Shown: piece by piece, positions 33,751 to 45,290 of the stretch
Layout: every line of letters starts with the position of its first letter
How positions within the stretch are numbered: the stretch's first letter is position 1
DNA from: Gymnothorax reevesii
Lineage: Eukaryota; Chordata; Actinopteri; Anguilliformes; Muraenidae
DNA: 64,000 nt
Reading direction: 5' to 3'
Assembly (NCBI GenBank): GCA_029721435.1
Contig: CM056587.1
Coordinates: 16,526,667 to 16,590,666, forward strand
Position numbers and translations under genes: made by a program
The notes under the pieces: generated by a model
Database searches by the model: none
Told to the model about the DNA's origin: nothing
Seen by the model: the letters and a program-made list of their open reading frames with translations, nothing else

Positions 33751-34332
33751 CTAAAGCCAAAATGCCAGTCCTGCATTTGCTTGCACTCTTGCATGATTGG
33801 GAAAGAGTAAGAGGAGCGCGCCGAGCTCAAAGACGAACACGCATATATCGGCTTCGTTTGGACATCCTGGGACAAACAAACATTGAGTGCATCCAGCGCT
33901 TTCGCCTGGACCGTGCATGAGGCAATCATCTATCTTTGCTGACTTCTGGATGAACAGCTGTCCAGCCGCAGCAATTATCCACAAAACATACCCGTGGTCA
34001 TCAACGTCAGAACTGCGCAGTCGCTCCTGGCATCTGGGTCGTTTCAGAGAGTGGCTGGTGATGTCATTTACATCACAGGCATCTGTGTCAAGGTGTCTGA
34101 CGCAGTTTGTTGGCGCTTCAAGTTCTTCTCCATGCGCTTCCACTGCAGAAAGAGTGGATGCCATCCCCTCCTCCTGTGCAGTGAAATGCACAGGGGATGA
34201 TGGTTGCCCACCACCTGTTGCGTGTACACTTCTCCGGTGTGCAGAGAACCTGGCTTTTACAGCGCCCTGCAGATCTCTCCATTTATGCTTTAAATCGGGG
34301 ATACTGCGCTCACATCTCCCCACCGAAGCCAC
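33751..34332 (-). pseudogene. MYB/SANT-like Harbinger accessory protein, decayed
   Basis: The frame of 193 codons starts inside a broken gene. Near its beginning it reads RSIPDLKHKWRDLQGAVK followed by RRSVHATGGG. This resembles the last helix of the MYB/SANT (NAIF1-like) DNA-binding domain and the Gly-rich turn after it in Harbinger-encoded MYB-like proteins. Upstream at about 34400-34460 another frame reads KLSRKPNFTDV, which looks like the start of the same domain, so its middle appears deleted or frameshifted. In autonomous Harbingers this protein helps bring the transposase into the nucleus and to the ends. The rest of the frame has no recognisable motif. Confidence in the family is moderate. 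Confidence 0.5.
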
Positions 34333-35206
34333 ATCCAGAACGATTCTCAGCTTAATTCCTCGGATCAGCCTTCATTGCTCGCTTGCCATACAACACCAAC
34401 ATCTGTGAAATTTGGTTTTCGGCTCAACTTCACCATCATTGTCTTCCATGTTCTATTAACAAATGCGACTGCCCTGTATGTTTGTGATAATCTAAAAAGT
34501 TGTGATATTCTCACGAGTGAGGGGATTGATTTTCTAATTGAGGATATCTGTATTAACTAACTCGAGTCCTAGTAATTTTTTACCATTGGTAATACTGTGT
34601 AATTTAATGTGTGAATAAAGATATTATTAAATAGGCTACTCTAGATTGAGCCCTACCCTGGCAAATACCAAAGCACTATCCATCTGTTAATCAATTTTAG
34701 CCTTTAAAGAATAGCCGACATGGGAAGAATCATGATCAGTAAATGGGATAATTGATTATAATAAAGTATTAGGCACAAGTTCAAGTGAATGTGTCGCTCA
34801 AATTAAATAGGATGATAGGCTATGGATATGGAATTCCGTCATTACTGAGGCGGTTTCAGGGCGGGGAGATGACCGCGTGCGGGGTAAGAGTCCTTGTCGT
34901 TTCCATGTCCTTTAGTTGCAAACCTGACATAGGAGTAGTTTTCAAGTGCGCAATTTCTAAATGAGATCATATAAACTGTCTTTGATTGTCTTTGTGTGAC
35001 TAGAATGTGCCATTTGTCTTCTTCCCTGTCTTCCACGGAACAAACAGGCTGGTGTAGGAGGGGCACATTTTCAATGATCTGATTTCGCTGATTGAGAAGC
35101 GCTAAATTCTTTATTTATTATTTCATTATCGCGGCAATTTGTTTGTATGCATAGCTTTAATGCCATGGTGGCTAGAGTAAGAAACAACAAGTTTTTATCA
35201 CTAACA

Positions 35207-35295
35207 TATCCCCCGCCGCCGCAATTTTATGTGTCCGTACGGACGGAGCCCAATGCTATATCCCCCGCTTCGCGCTAATCGCGTGGCGGGGGATA
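35207..35295. mobile_element. Nested 89-bp element with CCCCCGCC/GGCGGGGG ends
   Basis: TATCCCCCGCC at the left and GGCGGGGGATA at the right are perfect inverted ends. The same end sequence occurs at 44151-44369. It contains a GTCCGTACGGAC palindrome. It sits inside the Harbinger element, so it is younger than that. Confidence 0.5.
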
Positions 35296-35354
35296 AATAA
35301 AGAGATGTCTGAATTACGTCTTGTAATTGGTACGACCTACTATTACAGCGGCAT

Positions 35355-35549
35355 ATAAAACCTCGTATCTTCACAATGACAAACTTCACAGGAAAATAAA
35401 AAATAAATCTAAAATAAAATAACAATAATAATTATAATAATATAAATGGATAAATATAGTTTAAAATAAAAATGTTTAATTTTGCATGTAAGAATAGTGG
35501 ACATACGAGTTTTTTCGTTTCTTATCAGTTTGGAGATACGAGGTTTTAT
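35355..35549. repeat. Inverted repeat pair
   Basis: ATAAAACCTCGTATCT (35355-35370) is repeated in inverse as AGATACGAGGTTTTAT (35534-35549), 16 of 16 bases. This may mark the ends of a further nested element or a long hairpin. Confidence 0.55.
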
Positions 35550-35853
35550 CAGCAGGCCGACGATATTCAAATTTAAAGTTTGGTTTGCGTTTTCCATGGA
35601 CCACAAATGCGTTTTCATGGTTAATCAGAAAATCCTTTTTCCATGTTTTCCTGATAGCCATAATCAATGAGCTTTGTACAGAGTCTGCCTCTTTTGGATC
35701 AGTCACACCTCTTTCATAAGGCCGCCTTCATTCTGAAGTTAAGCGCTGTGGGCGTGATCGAAGCGAGTAGGCGAGAATACGCGTAACTCAAAAACGCTTA
35801 ACTCGAAGCGCGTAAAAAAAGACTTACGCGCTAATGGGAGAATAGACCCCATC

Positions 35854-37469
35854 GTGTCTTGTATCCCTAACTCAACACTCTTCTACTCTCGACAACTATT
35901 TCTCTGAGTTCCAAAGATGAACCCCTTCTGTGGTGCATCCAGGCTAATGCGATTAGCACAGGCCCTCTGATTGGAGCTAGTGAATGCCAACCACAAAAAC
36001 AAGCTGAATTTTGCTTGAGTAGGGTACAAGTAGGACTGCTAATGTTAAAACAAGAACACAAGACTAACGCTCAAGCTGCCTGAGAAACATGCTGTTCTGT
36101 CCGTTTCCGGAAATGAACCACAGGTATGAGTATATGTGTTCACGCATACAAGAGAGAGATCCCCTGCACGCTCAGTCGATTAATGTAAAGTAGGGACAAC
36201 TCCTGCTGACCAATTCTCTGCAACTTCGGTAATATCAGAGCCCAGAACTGGCGACAGGTAGAGGACCACTGTCCATATAATTACAAGCAAGGATAAATGG
36301 ACTACGTTTAAGGACATGTTAGCCATTGTGGTGGGTTATCGTCTAATGCTTTGCTGGAGTTGCTGCCAGCAGTTTGCTATACAAGTTTTCAAACTGTTCT
36401 GCAAAATCCATTGGGGTTCTTAGCAGAATGGGACTTTATCGGTAGTTTTGAAGAGCTTGGTTGCAGACATGCATCGTGAGGAACATGTCCTTGGAGGCAA
36501 ATGCAAGAGCATTGATGAGACTTTAAAGCGTTCCATCACAAACTGAAGGGAGTCGATAATCACTTTTGTTTACACTTACAGTTGAATTGGAATACCAGAG
36601 CCTGGCGCTAAAAGTCACATTTCACATACCGCACAGTTAAGGATGAGAAAATGTCTTCCATAGTTTCCTAAGTCCACTAGTCTTCAATTACCCCTACAGT
36701 GAGCATGACATAGCACCCTGATCTTTGCCTATAAAAGTGAACAGTGGACCATAGCTTGAATTACACACACACAGGCATGATAATCTACATGAGTTTGTTT
36801 GTCTGATTGCAAATTCATACAACTGCAACTTATCAACTGATTAAAACATAACCGACTGTACCAGAGGGAAGCAACCTGATGAACTGGACTCAAAGTGCAC
36901 TCATGTAAGTTCATTGCTAGGATTGGACATTCAAAGCCTCCTGTTCTGTCACGAAAATAAGGAAGCCGAAACACAATCAACATCATGGACAGAATGAATA
37001 ATATTAATAAAATTCTGTTGTTGAAGAAAAAAAGAAGACATTGTCATCAATACTCCCACCACCATGAAATCTTGTTTTCAAACCCAATCAAGGTCACAAG
37101 TAGCAACACACGCACACACAAACTTTAGTCATCTTGGCAAAGTAGTTACCAAAAAAAAAGACAGACGGACGGACTGATGGACAAGCTTTATTGCAATATC
37201 CCCTGCTCTACTTTGTCACAGGGAATTAATTAAAAAATACACCCTGAATTGCATGGGTACATAGTGTTTGAGAACAAAACAAATTCAGGCATGTTGACGC
37301 ACAGAGGACAGATATCAGCGTGCAATTTGTTCATTTTATCTGGGTGAATAGTTTTGTACTAGATTAAAAAAAATAGAAAATTAAGTGATACCTCCTTGTT
37401 AGTGCTGTCAGAAGCAGCTTGCCATTCACAGAACAGGAACAGGAGACATGAAAATGTGAACCAAGTCAT
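35854..37469. other. Unassigned DNA, no gene seen
   Basis: Contains a small GACAGACGGACGGACTGATG patch near 37160. No domain-bearing frames. Confidence 0.45.
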
Positions 37470-37725
37470 TTTAACCGCAGCCCTCCGCACGGCTGGTTAA
37501 AGTGGAAGCTGGAAGCTTCAACCTGCTAAAGACCCGCCGCCGTCTTGCAGCCGACGCATCGCCCGCTAAAGGCGGGACTGGACAGCGGCGAGCTTGGACA
37601 GAGCTCACGAGGAAGCCTTTCGTTCCACAGTGTTGCCACGGCGCACCTCATAGCCCAAAAGAAGAAGCCACAAACCCGGATGCAGCTTGCATACAAACGA
37701 GTCCATAGAGGGGGACAAGGGGGGG
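37470..37725. other. GC/CpG-rich block of unknown nature
   Basis: About 250 bp with many CG dinucleotides (CCGCCGCCGTCTTGC, GCCGACGCATCGCCCGC) in otherwise AT-rich DNA, ending in a run of about 13 G. A 68-codon plus-strand frame crosses it, without a recognised domain. It could be a repeat, a retrocopy or a CpG island. Confidence 0.35.
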
Positions 37726-38644
37726 GGGGGGGAAATTTACACTTTACACCCCCACTAATTTATTGCAGAGGTCATCTGTTCAGCAGCTAAACTACAGCTA
37801 GGCAGTTAAGCCTACTGAGTGGACCCACTAAACACGATACGACATGATAAAACCCAACCACAGTGTACTCCAATCTCAGAAAACAAAACAGAAATCAGCT
37901 TTGAATGGGAAGTGAAATATTCCCTATTTTTAAACCATAATAGCAGACACAGAAGCACTAAAGAATAAGAAGAAGAGAAAGAGGCAAAATGCGACATGAA
38001 CAGATATAGGCTCCCCCTCGCCATTTTCCGAATCTGAACAGGCTCATTTGCTGCTTGAACAGATACAGAATGCATATCGCCATTAGTGCATCTTATCACC
38101 ACTCAGCTTGACCCTTTCCTCCATTAATGATTCATCAGCTCAGCCTGGAGCAGAGAGCAGTGCTTTCACGCTGGGCCCAGCCCTGCTGTAAACACATACT
38201 GAAGGGACACAATGCATGGAGGGACCAGTGGAAACTGGAATGGGTGGGAAGGATGGTGGGGTGGCATTTTGGCTGAGTAAAGTCTAATCAGAGAGGCCAG
38301 TCTGTATGCCTTCGCTGCAGATCTGCTCCCTAATGTGCGACTCTCAGCAGCAGTCAATAATGTGGACTCATTCCAACCGCTTATTTTATCCCTCCTCGAG
38401 TCCTTGTTCCTTGCCCAAGTTGATAACTTCTGCCATCTTTAAGGAAATTTCAATCCATTCATTCCTTCTCGAAGATAGAAGTTAAGAGTTTCCCCAAAGT
38501 TGTCGTGCACAGAGAAACCACAAGCTCATCCACTGGCAAAGTGCTTTTTCAGAATTTGTGACGTATAAATGATCGACATCTAGATCCACTTCTCCCTGTC
38601 CACCACACATCTACCTCAGGACTGAGAAATGGTATTTGACATGA
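37726..38644. other. Unassigned DNA, no gene seen
   Basis: Nothing recognisable. Confidence 0.45.
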
Positions 38645-39690
38645 GCAGAGTTGGAGTGGTTACACTAAAAAAGTAATGCATTGCACATTGCTAGTTACTT
38701 TTTAAAAAAGTAATCCCTTACTTTATTTAATTATTCACTGCTGAAAGTAAATAGTTACACTACATGTTACATTACTTTTTGATTACTCAGCATCATCTTC
38801 TGAAATTCACCATAACTTAACCTGGCATATGCTCAGATCAGCACAAATCTTTATTCTAGTAAGGAGGACACAGACATGATCTCTCTTTCATGCTCTTTAA
38901 TACGGCAAAGCCAACAGCGAGGCTGTAAAAATCAGCCCATACAGCACTTCACAGAAAAGTGAGCCAAGTACAGGGCTACAGTACTAGCATAAACACACAT
39001 GAAAAAGGACGTTTGATTTGTTTTTCTGTCCTTGGTCACAATCGCCAATATACAACGCACTCAGAAGGAAGAGGAAGACGTTTTTCTGGCCTCCCATCCT
39101 GCCGATAGTTGAATAATTTAAAGTAATGCAAGTAACAAGATATTTTGTCAGTAACTGTACTGCGATTACTTAAGTTCAGTCAGGTAAACTCATGCATTTA
39201 CGATTGAACAAATTTATTGACATGTAGATGTAATGACATTTGAGTTTGGCGAAAGGTTCTGCTCTGGAGGTGCTCTCTACCATGCATAGCAAGAACATGC
39301 TAAACAACAAAATGAGATAGAGAGCAGAAGTGAAGAATCCCCCCACTGCACTCTCAGACAGAGCAGAACCCAACAGGTGGAGGCTGGGGTGGAGGTGGCA
39401 AGCGAAACATTTCTCACCGGCACGTGAGGCATCAGATTAAGCAGCAAAGGTGTTCATGTTGATTGTGCTTAAATAGGCCAATGTAATAGGTTCTTTGCTG
39501 TTGCCGCTCTGTGATTGGAGTACTCTCGTTGACGCAGACAACCGCGTAGGTGATGTAGATTGACGGCAGTTTCCTGCCTGAACTAGTTCCACTTATTTAT
39601 CAAAGTAAAGTGTTACATTACTTTGTTACTGATTAATGTAATCTGATTACAGTAATTAGTTACTTTGTAATGCATTACCCACATGATACA
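38645..39690. mobile_element. Probable hAT-type non-autonomous element
   Basis: It starts at CAGAGTTGGAGTGGTTAC. AGTAATGCATTGCA near the left is mirrored by TGTAATGCATTACC near the right, and both flanks are full of GTTACTTT/AAAGTAAC words. This is the layout of a common fish hAT-type repeat whose ends read CAGAGTTGG. The right end is decayed and no exact 8-bp duplication is visible. Confidence 0.45.
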
Positions 39691-40164
39691 GTCCATTTCA
39701 CTGGTTTGTACTTTCTGAATTTTCCCAGTCTTCTTTTCTAATGTCCTTTTCTGGTCTCTCCAGTTGAGTGATGCTAGGAAAGAAAGAATGCTGGAAAAAT
39801 CATAAGTGGGTGGAATAGGCTGTATTTCTTAACCTCGGCTACAAACATGGACACGTGCTCACACATAAAATATCAATCTGTCTTGACAACTGGTGCAAAA
39901 TGCTGCTGACTTTCAGCACAGTATTGATCATTCATTTCCAAACCTCAAACTTATGTGAACACAGAACTCCTTCTGTATCCTGCCACTCAGTTAAAAGAAT
40001 GGGTATGGTAAAATATATCTGTAACATTTTACACAATACTTAAAATCTAGAACGGGGAGATGAGCGGCGTGGCTCCATTAGTCCAAGGTCCACACTGCCC
40101 TGTAAATAATATCAGGCACATTGTTGACCTCTTTCTCTAATGAAAACTGATGTGTAAATTGAAC
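39691..40164. other. Unassigned DNA
   Basis: No gene or repeat ends. Confidence 0.45.
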
Positions 40165-40290
40165 TGGTGGGGAAGTGGGCAGCCTTTTAGTAAAGAGTTT
40201 GCATGGTCTCCTGGTGCTTGTATGGGTTTTCGGCAGACGCTCCAGTTTCTTCCCACAGTCCAAAGACATGAAGGTCAGGCTAACTGAAGA
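40165..40290 (+). mobile_element. SINE body fragment
   Basis: GTTTGCATGGTCTCC, TTCTTCCCACAGTCCAAAGA and CATGAAGGTCAGGCTAACTG are the central blocks of the same SINE type as at 13171. The head and tail are missing. Confidence 0.55.
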
Positions 40291-41437
40291 TAAAAAATTG
40301 TCAATATTTTAGCCCTTGCCCACACATACACAAGTATTTTTGAAAGCCTACCATTTTCTGCATGTTTCTCTTGTGTCCACTCATGAACTGCGTCTTCGGT
40401 CTCTGAAAACGGACATATTGGAAAATGTGTTAGAGGGTATAGATTTCTAGAAACCCAGTTTTCACTGCTCACTTGAGGACGGGGAAAATCTGAGTTTTTG
40501 GCTTGTGACATCAGAGTATGTGCGCCTTATGAGCAGTTTTCAAGGCCATCTTGTGATTGGCTAGCATAGTCTTACATTAAATTATATCATCGTCACCTGA
40601 TGGTTTAACATGTTCTTGGCAGCGCTGTAACTGCGTTTCTCCGTCTTTGTGCAAATGCAATTCTTTTTCGAAAAATTGAAGGGAGGTAAAACCCTGCTTT
40701 AAAAATACACGTGCACATGGGGACTCGGCCTGAGCGTGTGTGTGCGTGTTTGAAAAGTGAGTAATCCTTGTGACTAATTAGCGAACTATTCAAGGTGCGT
40801 TCCTGCCTCTTGCCCATTATATGCTAGCATTAACACCAATACTCCTGCGACCCTGACAAGGTTTAAACCAGAAAAGTTCATGGATAGATGATAGAATACA
40901 TGAATTAATACACAAGGCTAGCATGGACAAGCCTGAGGTCCATCACCCCTTCCTCTGCATGACAACACCCAATGTAAAATCCAAGATTGAGTCCATTTCT
41001 TCTTGTAAACATCCAAGCAGTTTTTCTTTACCAACGGTCCTGCTCTTTTGAGGCTTCATACCCGTGACCTCTGTCATGTGTGTTATGGCAATACTTGGCA
41101 ACTGCATTACACAGACATATTTAAATAGCATGTAGATTTCAGATGTTCATTCAGCTGCAAATTTTAATTGGTGGACGTCCTAATTATGTCAGTTTGTCAC
41201 AGTATACTGGCTGGTCTCTTATGGAAGGCAGCACAACATCTGGAGGAGGGATTCAGGCCATTGTTTTGCAGTGACTATGAATATAAAGCTAAGGTTAAAG
41301 GGTCTACTGGAGGGGTTAAAGGTCAAAGGTTATAAACATCAATGCAGCAAAGGTCAGATCTGCCAGCCAAAATTCACAAAGAGGGCTTCCAGCCTTATCC
41401 AAAAAGGACTTAGGCCAGCATTATGACACCAGATTTT
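40291..41437. other. Unassigned DNA, no gene seen
   Basis: Nothing recognisable. Confidence 0.45.
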
Positions 41438-41560
41438 GGTTACACTTTATTTTGATGGTCTCTTTGTAGATGCTCAACAGTCAAGAAATAGCATGTTAAC
41501 ACCATAAAGATTGACTTTTAACGAAGGTTTATTTGTAGACAGTTTGAATACTATAAACAA
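41438..41560. repeat. Possible DNA-transposon end fragment
   Basis: The phrase TTTTGGTTACACTTTATTTT followed by GATGGTCTCTTTG is a frequent terminal phrase of fish non-autonomous elements. No matching right end was found. Confidence 0.35.
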
Positions 41561-43351
41561 AACATCACACTATCTAGTTTGTAAAAAAAAAATTGCAAAA
41601 AAAAATTATCAAGGAAATTATTTCCATTTTATAACAAGGAAAATATAATCAAGCAATTGTGAGACAATTTGCACAGAATAATCTACCGTAGAAGCAACCC
41701 ACAAGTGAAGTGCGTAAATCTTCACTGCTATTTTAATTTAAGACATACCATAGATATTGAAAAAAATGGAGTATGTATTTTTTTTTGTGGCCATCTGCAT
41801 AAAAATGATAAGTGTAATAAAACCTTTGATAGGTAGAGCATATGTACAGAGTGGGGCATCCATGAGACATTTTGTACACAGGGGCAAACAAAGTTTGCTC
41901 CAAGCATGATTGATTTTGAGGTGCGGTGGATGGCACTAATAATTTGGTTAATAAACAGTGCGACCACGCCAATATGAAAGTGGTGACAGAAAAGAGTATT
42001 CACGGCTAAACGAGCGTGAATGTGGGGCAGTATCACAGGAAAATGAACAAAATACTCCAAAGGTCAAGTCATTCATCTTATAATGTTCAGGGGTTGTGAC
42101 AGGCGAAATAATTCCACAGAAGAACAACTCCACCATTCCATAGATATTGTGGACATGCCACACACATATGCTATATTGCCGATCAAAATTTCGAAATTCA
42201 GCCTTCGGTGGAAGATCATAAATATGGTCTTCAATTAATATTGTAATGAGCATGTAACAAATATGACTACTAACAAAATTGTAAAACTCCCGCTAAGAAG
42301 TTTGAAATAAAATACTGCTGATTGTAAACTCTTCATAGGATTAATTCAGTAGGCCTATATGACACCTTAGACTTGGTCCTGTTTACACACTGCAAGCAGC
42401 CAGAATCACGCCACAGAGTATTTGCAATGAACCCTGGAACCTACACTCTCCATTACAAAATCCAGTAAGTACCATGTTGTTACCTTGGCAACTGTTGCCA
42501 CTGTATTGACATGAGTAAAGCAAGCATAATGTCCATGGGTCTAGCACAGTCAAGGCATGATATCTGTACAGCATGCACTAATCATGCTAAAAGCTGATTC
42601 CAGTTGAAGTGTTTTGGAAAAAGAACATTTCTGCAGGATGGCCCCCATGACCAGAGAGACAAGGAGCAGCTTGTAGCAGATTGCTGAGGTGACACCAGCC
42701 AATGAGGAGGCAAGAGCATGTGGGAGTCAGGAAATGGGCTCATGGGATACATGCCAAATGTTCTCTCAATGTTGGTGCAATGTATTGGAAATTTGATTGC
42801 ACAAAAAGACACTGCAGTAACACTGTTCCACCATTTTTTGTTGGCAAGGAAGGATCCAACACCAGATTGACAGGTACATTATAATATCATTGTGTGACTT
42901 TGCCCTCAGGCTTATGCCTTCATTTACATGCATATATCACTCATATGAATATGGGAAACTGTGAAAGGATTTCGGAAGTACCATTTAACCAGGTGCAAAA
43001 GCTTGTGTGAAACATGCCTGACAATGAAATTATGCAGCTCTTGCATCTGACTGCTAAATCCCGCTATATATTTAATACAGTGTACATATGTAAATAAACA
43101 AGGCTTGAAAACCGCAACACATTTATGGTTGAATACCAATACCTTTATACACAAAAATAATTTACATTCAAGTGGTCTTTTCTATTTCAGTTTAGATACA
43201 ATAAAAATACTGATGCATTGCATTTTTTCATTTTTGACATGATTGACAGTTCCTAAAAAATATGCCTGGTTTTGAAATTATCTTGAATAAACTTAATTCA
43301 ATTGAATAAACTGTATAAAAGGCAATACGGAGGCATCATGGTTGGTCCAAC
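41561..43351. other. Unassigned DNA, no gene seen
   Basis: AT-rich. Nothing recognisable until the Harbinger fragment. Confidence 0.45.
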
Positions 43352-43812
43352 ATGGCTGATTTTGCATTGGCTGAAGACGTGGAGCAAGAAGCGCTACGCA
43401 GGGAATGACAAATTTCTACTAGCATGTTTTTCCAGGGATGTTTTCATGAATATCTATGGCCAACTTTATGTAGCATTAGACAGGGAGAGTACATGCACCA
43501 ATGCCATTCCAATGCAAACCTGAGGCGTGCCTAACTTGGGATATTTTCGACCGACATTCCAAAGAGAGATCACTGCTCTGGCATTTCCCAACCAAACTAA
43601 AGCCGAATATTGGCAGCAGTTTTCCTTGCTACCATTTCATTAACACCACTACATTCTATTTCCTTGTCCTGCAGCACAAATAGGGAACAGTGAAAGACGA
43701 TTTCCCAATATCACTGGAGCCATTGACTGCACTGTCGCTGCTATCAAGACAGCACTATTGAATGGATTCAATTACATAAACAGGAAAGGATTTTCTTTCA
43801 ATGAATGTGCAG
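43352..43812 (+). pseudogene. Harbinger (HARBI1-like) transposase, broken exon
   Basis: From the ATG at 43352 the frame reads MADFALAEDVEQEALRRE, the N-terminal signature of fish Harbinger transposases, then hits a stop. Near the end another stretch reads FPNITGAIDC, whose Asp (43725-43727) corresponds to the first catalytic residue of the DDE triad, followed by INRKGFSFNE. The block stops at CAG with GTAATCTG (43813) next to it. That is the splice donor at the position where fish Harbinger genes carry an intron. The middle part is deleted and the second exon, with the rest of the triad, is absent. A SINE piece follows instead. It is a dead copy and is not part of the element at 33217-35850. 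Confidence 0.65.
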
Positions 43813-43849
43813 GTAATCTGTTAGAACAAGACTTTTCAGAATGTGGTCG

Positions 43850-44150
43850 CAACATGGCCTGGGGCCTTTCTGTGTGGAGTTTGCATGTTCTCCCCATGTT
43901 TGCGTGAGTTTCCTGTGGGAACACTTCTGTATGGCTGTGGGCGAATGTTTGGTGGTGGTCGGAGGGGCCGTAGGCGCATACTGGCAGCCACGCTTCCGTC
44001 AGCCTGCCCCAGGGTAGCTGTGGCTACAAATAAGAAAATGTAGTTTACCACCATCAGAGCGTGAATGTGTGAGTGAATGAATAATGTATCCATTGTGAAG
44101 TGTCTCTGAGTGCCCAGAAAAGCACTATATAAAACTGATGCATTATTATT
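43850..44150 (+). mobile_element. Headless tRNA-type SINE fragment
   Basis: CATGGCCTGGGGCCTTTCTG, then GTTTGCATGTTCTCCCCATG and, at the tail, GAGTGCCCAGAAAAGCACTA and ATTATTATT. Body and tail match fish SINEs related to the one at 13171; the promoter head is missing. The 66-codon frame across it is not coding. Confidence 0.65.
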
Positions 44151-44369
44151 ATCCCCCGCCAACACGAAGTGGGAGGGGGATGTAGGTTTGACCTCCGTCC
44201 GTCCATCCGTCCGTCCGTCCGTGTGTGCGTCCGTCCGTCCGTCCGAGATAAAGGGGACAGCTTTACTCAGAAACTACTACAGATACAGTAACCAAATTTA
44301 GTGTGTAGCTTCAGACCATAAAGGCCTTGATTGAGTTCGAAAATGAGAAGCGCACGATTGGCGGGGGAT
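44151..44369. mobile_element. 219-bp element with ATCCCCCGCCAA ends
   Basis: ATCCCCCGCCAA (44151-44162) and TTGGCGGGGGAT (44358-44369) are perfect 12-bp inverted ends. Inside is a CCGT tetranucleotide tract (44196-44242). It has the same ends as 35207-35295. Confidence 0.55.
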
Positions 44370-44817
44370 GTTGTAGACCATGTCGACTTGTTGTTATTAT
44401 TATTATCATTAATGGAACAAACCAATAAGATTGGCTTTGTCCTTTAGGGAGGGGCTGTTGAGAATTGCAAATTGGCACGTACATTTGCAATGTTTGCCAA
44501 ATTAAATCATTCCAAAGAAACTCTAAGTTGCATTTATGATTGCAGGAGACTTGAGCCACCTATAAAAACACGACTCCTTTGACCAACCTCGACAGCCTAG
44601 AAGAGGCTAGGTACAACCAAGCTTACTAACCCATATAAACAACAGTGGAGTGAACCACCAGCTCAATGAAAGGCTGCTGGCTGTGCTCAACAGGGACTAG
44701 AGGCACACTGCAATGTCAGACAACCGAGGTTTGCATCTCAAGTAAAAGTTCTTCAAATATTATTGCAAGAATTTTATATTGTGCATATTCTCTTTTAGAT
44801 TTGCAATATAATAAAAG
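44370..44817. other. Unassigned DNA
   Basis: An ATT trinucleotide patch (44390-44405). No gene was seen. Confidence 0.45.
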
Positions 44818-45221
44818 GATTACCAAGGTTTTGGAGTGGCTTAGTTTATGTCCTTACTTGTATTTGAATGAGATGCTGAGGCATGAACTTAAACAGCCAG
44901 TTCGGGCAGTAAAAAAGCTGCAAAGAAGAGTGGGCCAAAAATACCTCGCAGGGATGTAAAAGATTCATTGCCATGTATCGCAAACATTTAATTCCAGCTT
45001 TTGCTGCCCAGGGTTGCACAACTAATAATAGGTTATGGGAGGCAATTCGTTTCGTACACGGGTGATGTAGGTTTTCAATAACTCTATACTTTTTATGTTT
45101 ACCCACATTGTCTTTGTTCATTACAATTAATTGGATGATCTGAAACATTTAAATCTGACAAATAAGCAAAAGTTGAAGAAATCGGGAAAGGGGCAAATAT
45201 ATATATTTTTTCACAGCACTG
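44818..45221 (+). pseudogene. Tc1-like transposon, 3' part with transposase C-terminus
   Basis: TTTTGGAGTGGCTTAGTTTA, then GAATGAGATGCTGAGGCATG (normally Pro-Ile-Glu-Met-Leu-Trp-His), GAGTGGGCCAAAAATACC, and TCGCAAACATTTAATTCCAG correspond in order to the C-terminus of a widespread fish Tc1 transposase. The downstream sequence (AGGCAATTCG, then GATCTGAAACATTTAAATC, then TTTTTTCACAGCACTG) is its 3' terminal inverted repeat, followed by TA. The left 1.2 kb is missing. One remaining frame (44666-44959) is open by chance across part of it but lacks the catalytic Asp residues. Confidence 0.75.
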
Positions 45222-45258
45222 TAGACCAAGAAATTATAAAGTATGTTTTTTTTTTTTA

Positions 45259-45290
45259 CAGACAGGCAGACAGACAGACAGACAGAAGAA
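45259..45290. repeat. (CAGA)n microsatellite
   Basis: A short tetranucleotide run. Confidence 0.85.

Larger units (their letters stand above)
33217..35850 (-). mobile_element. PIF/Harbinger-type DNA transposon, defective, 2634 bp
   Basis: Left end GGGGTCTATTCTCCCATGCG; right end reverse complement GGGGTCTATTCTCCCATTAG: long terminal inverted repeats. The triplet ATC flanks both ends (33214-33216 and 35851-35853), a 3-bp target duplication typical of PIF/Harbinger. Both ends carry many TACGCG and CGTATTCTCCC words. A decayed MYB/SANT-like gene lies inside on the minus strand; no transposase was recognised. Smaller palindromic elements are nested at 35207-35295 and 35355-35549. Confidence 0.75.
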
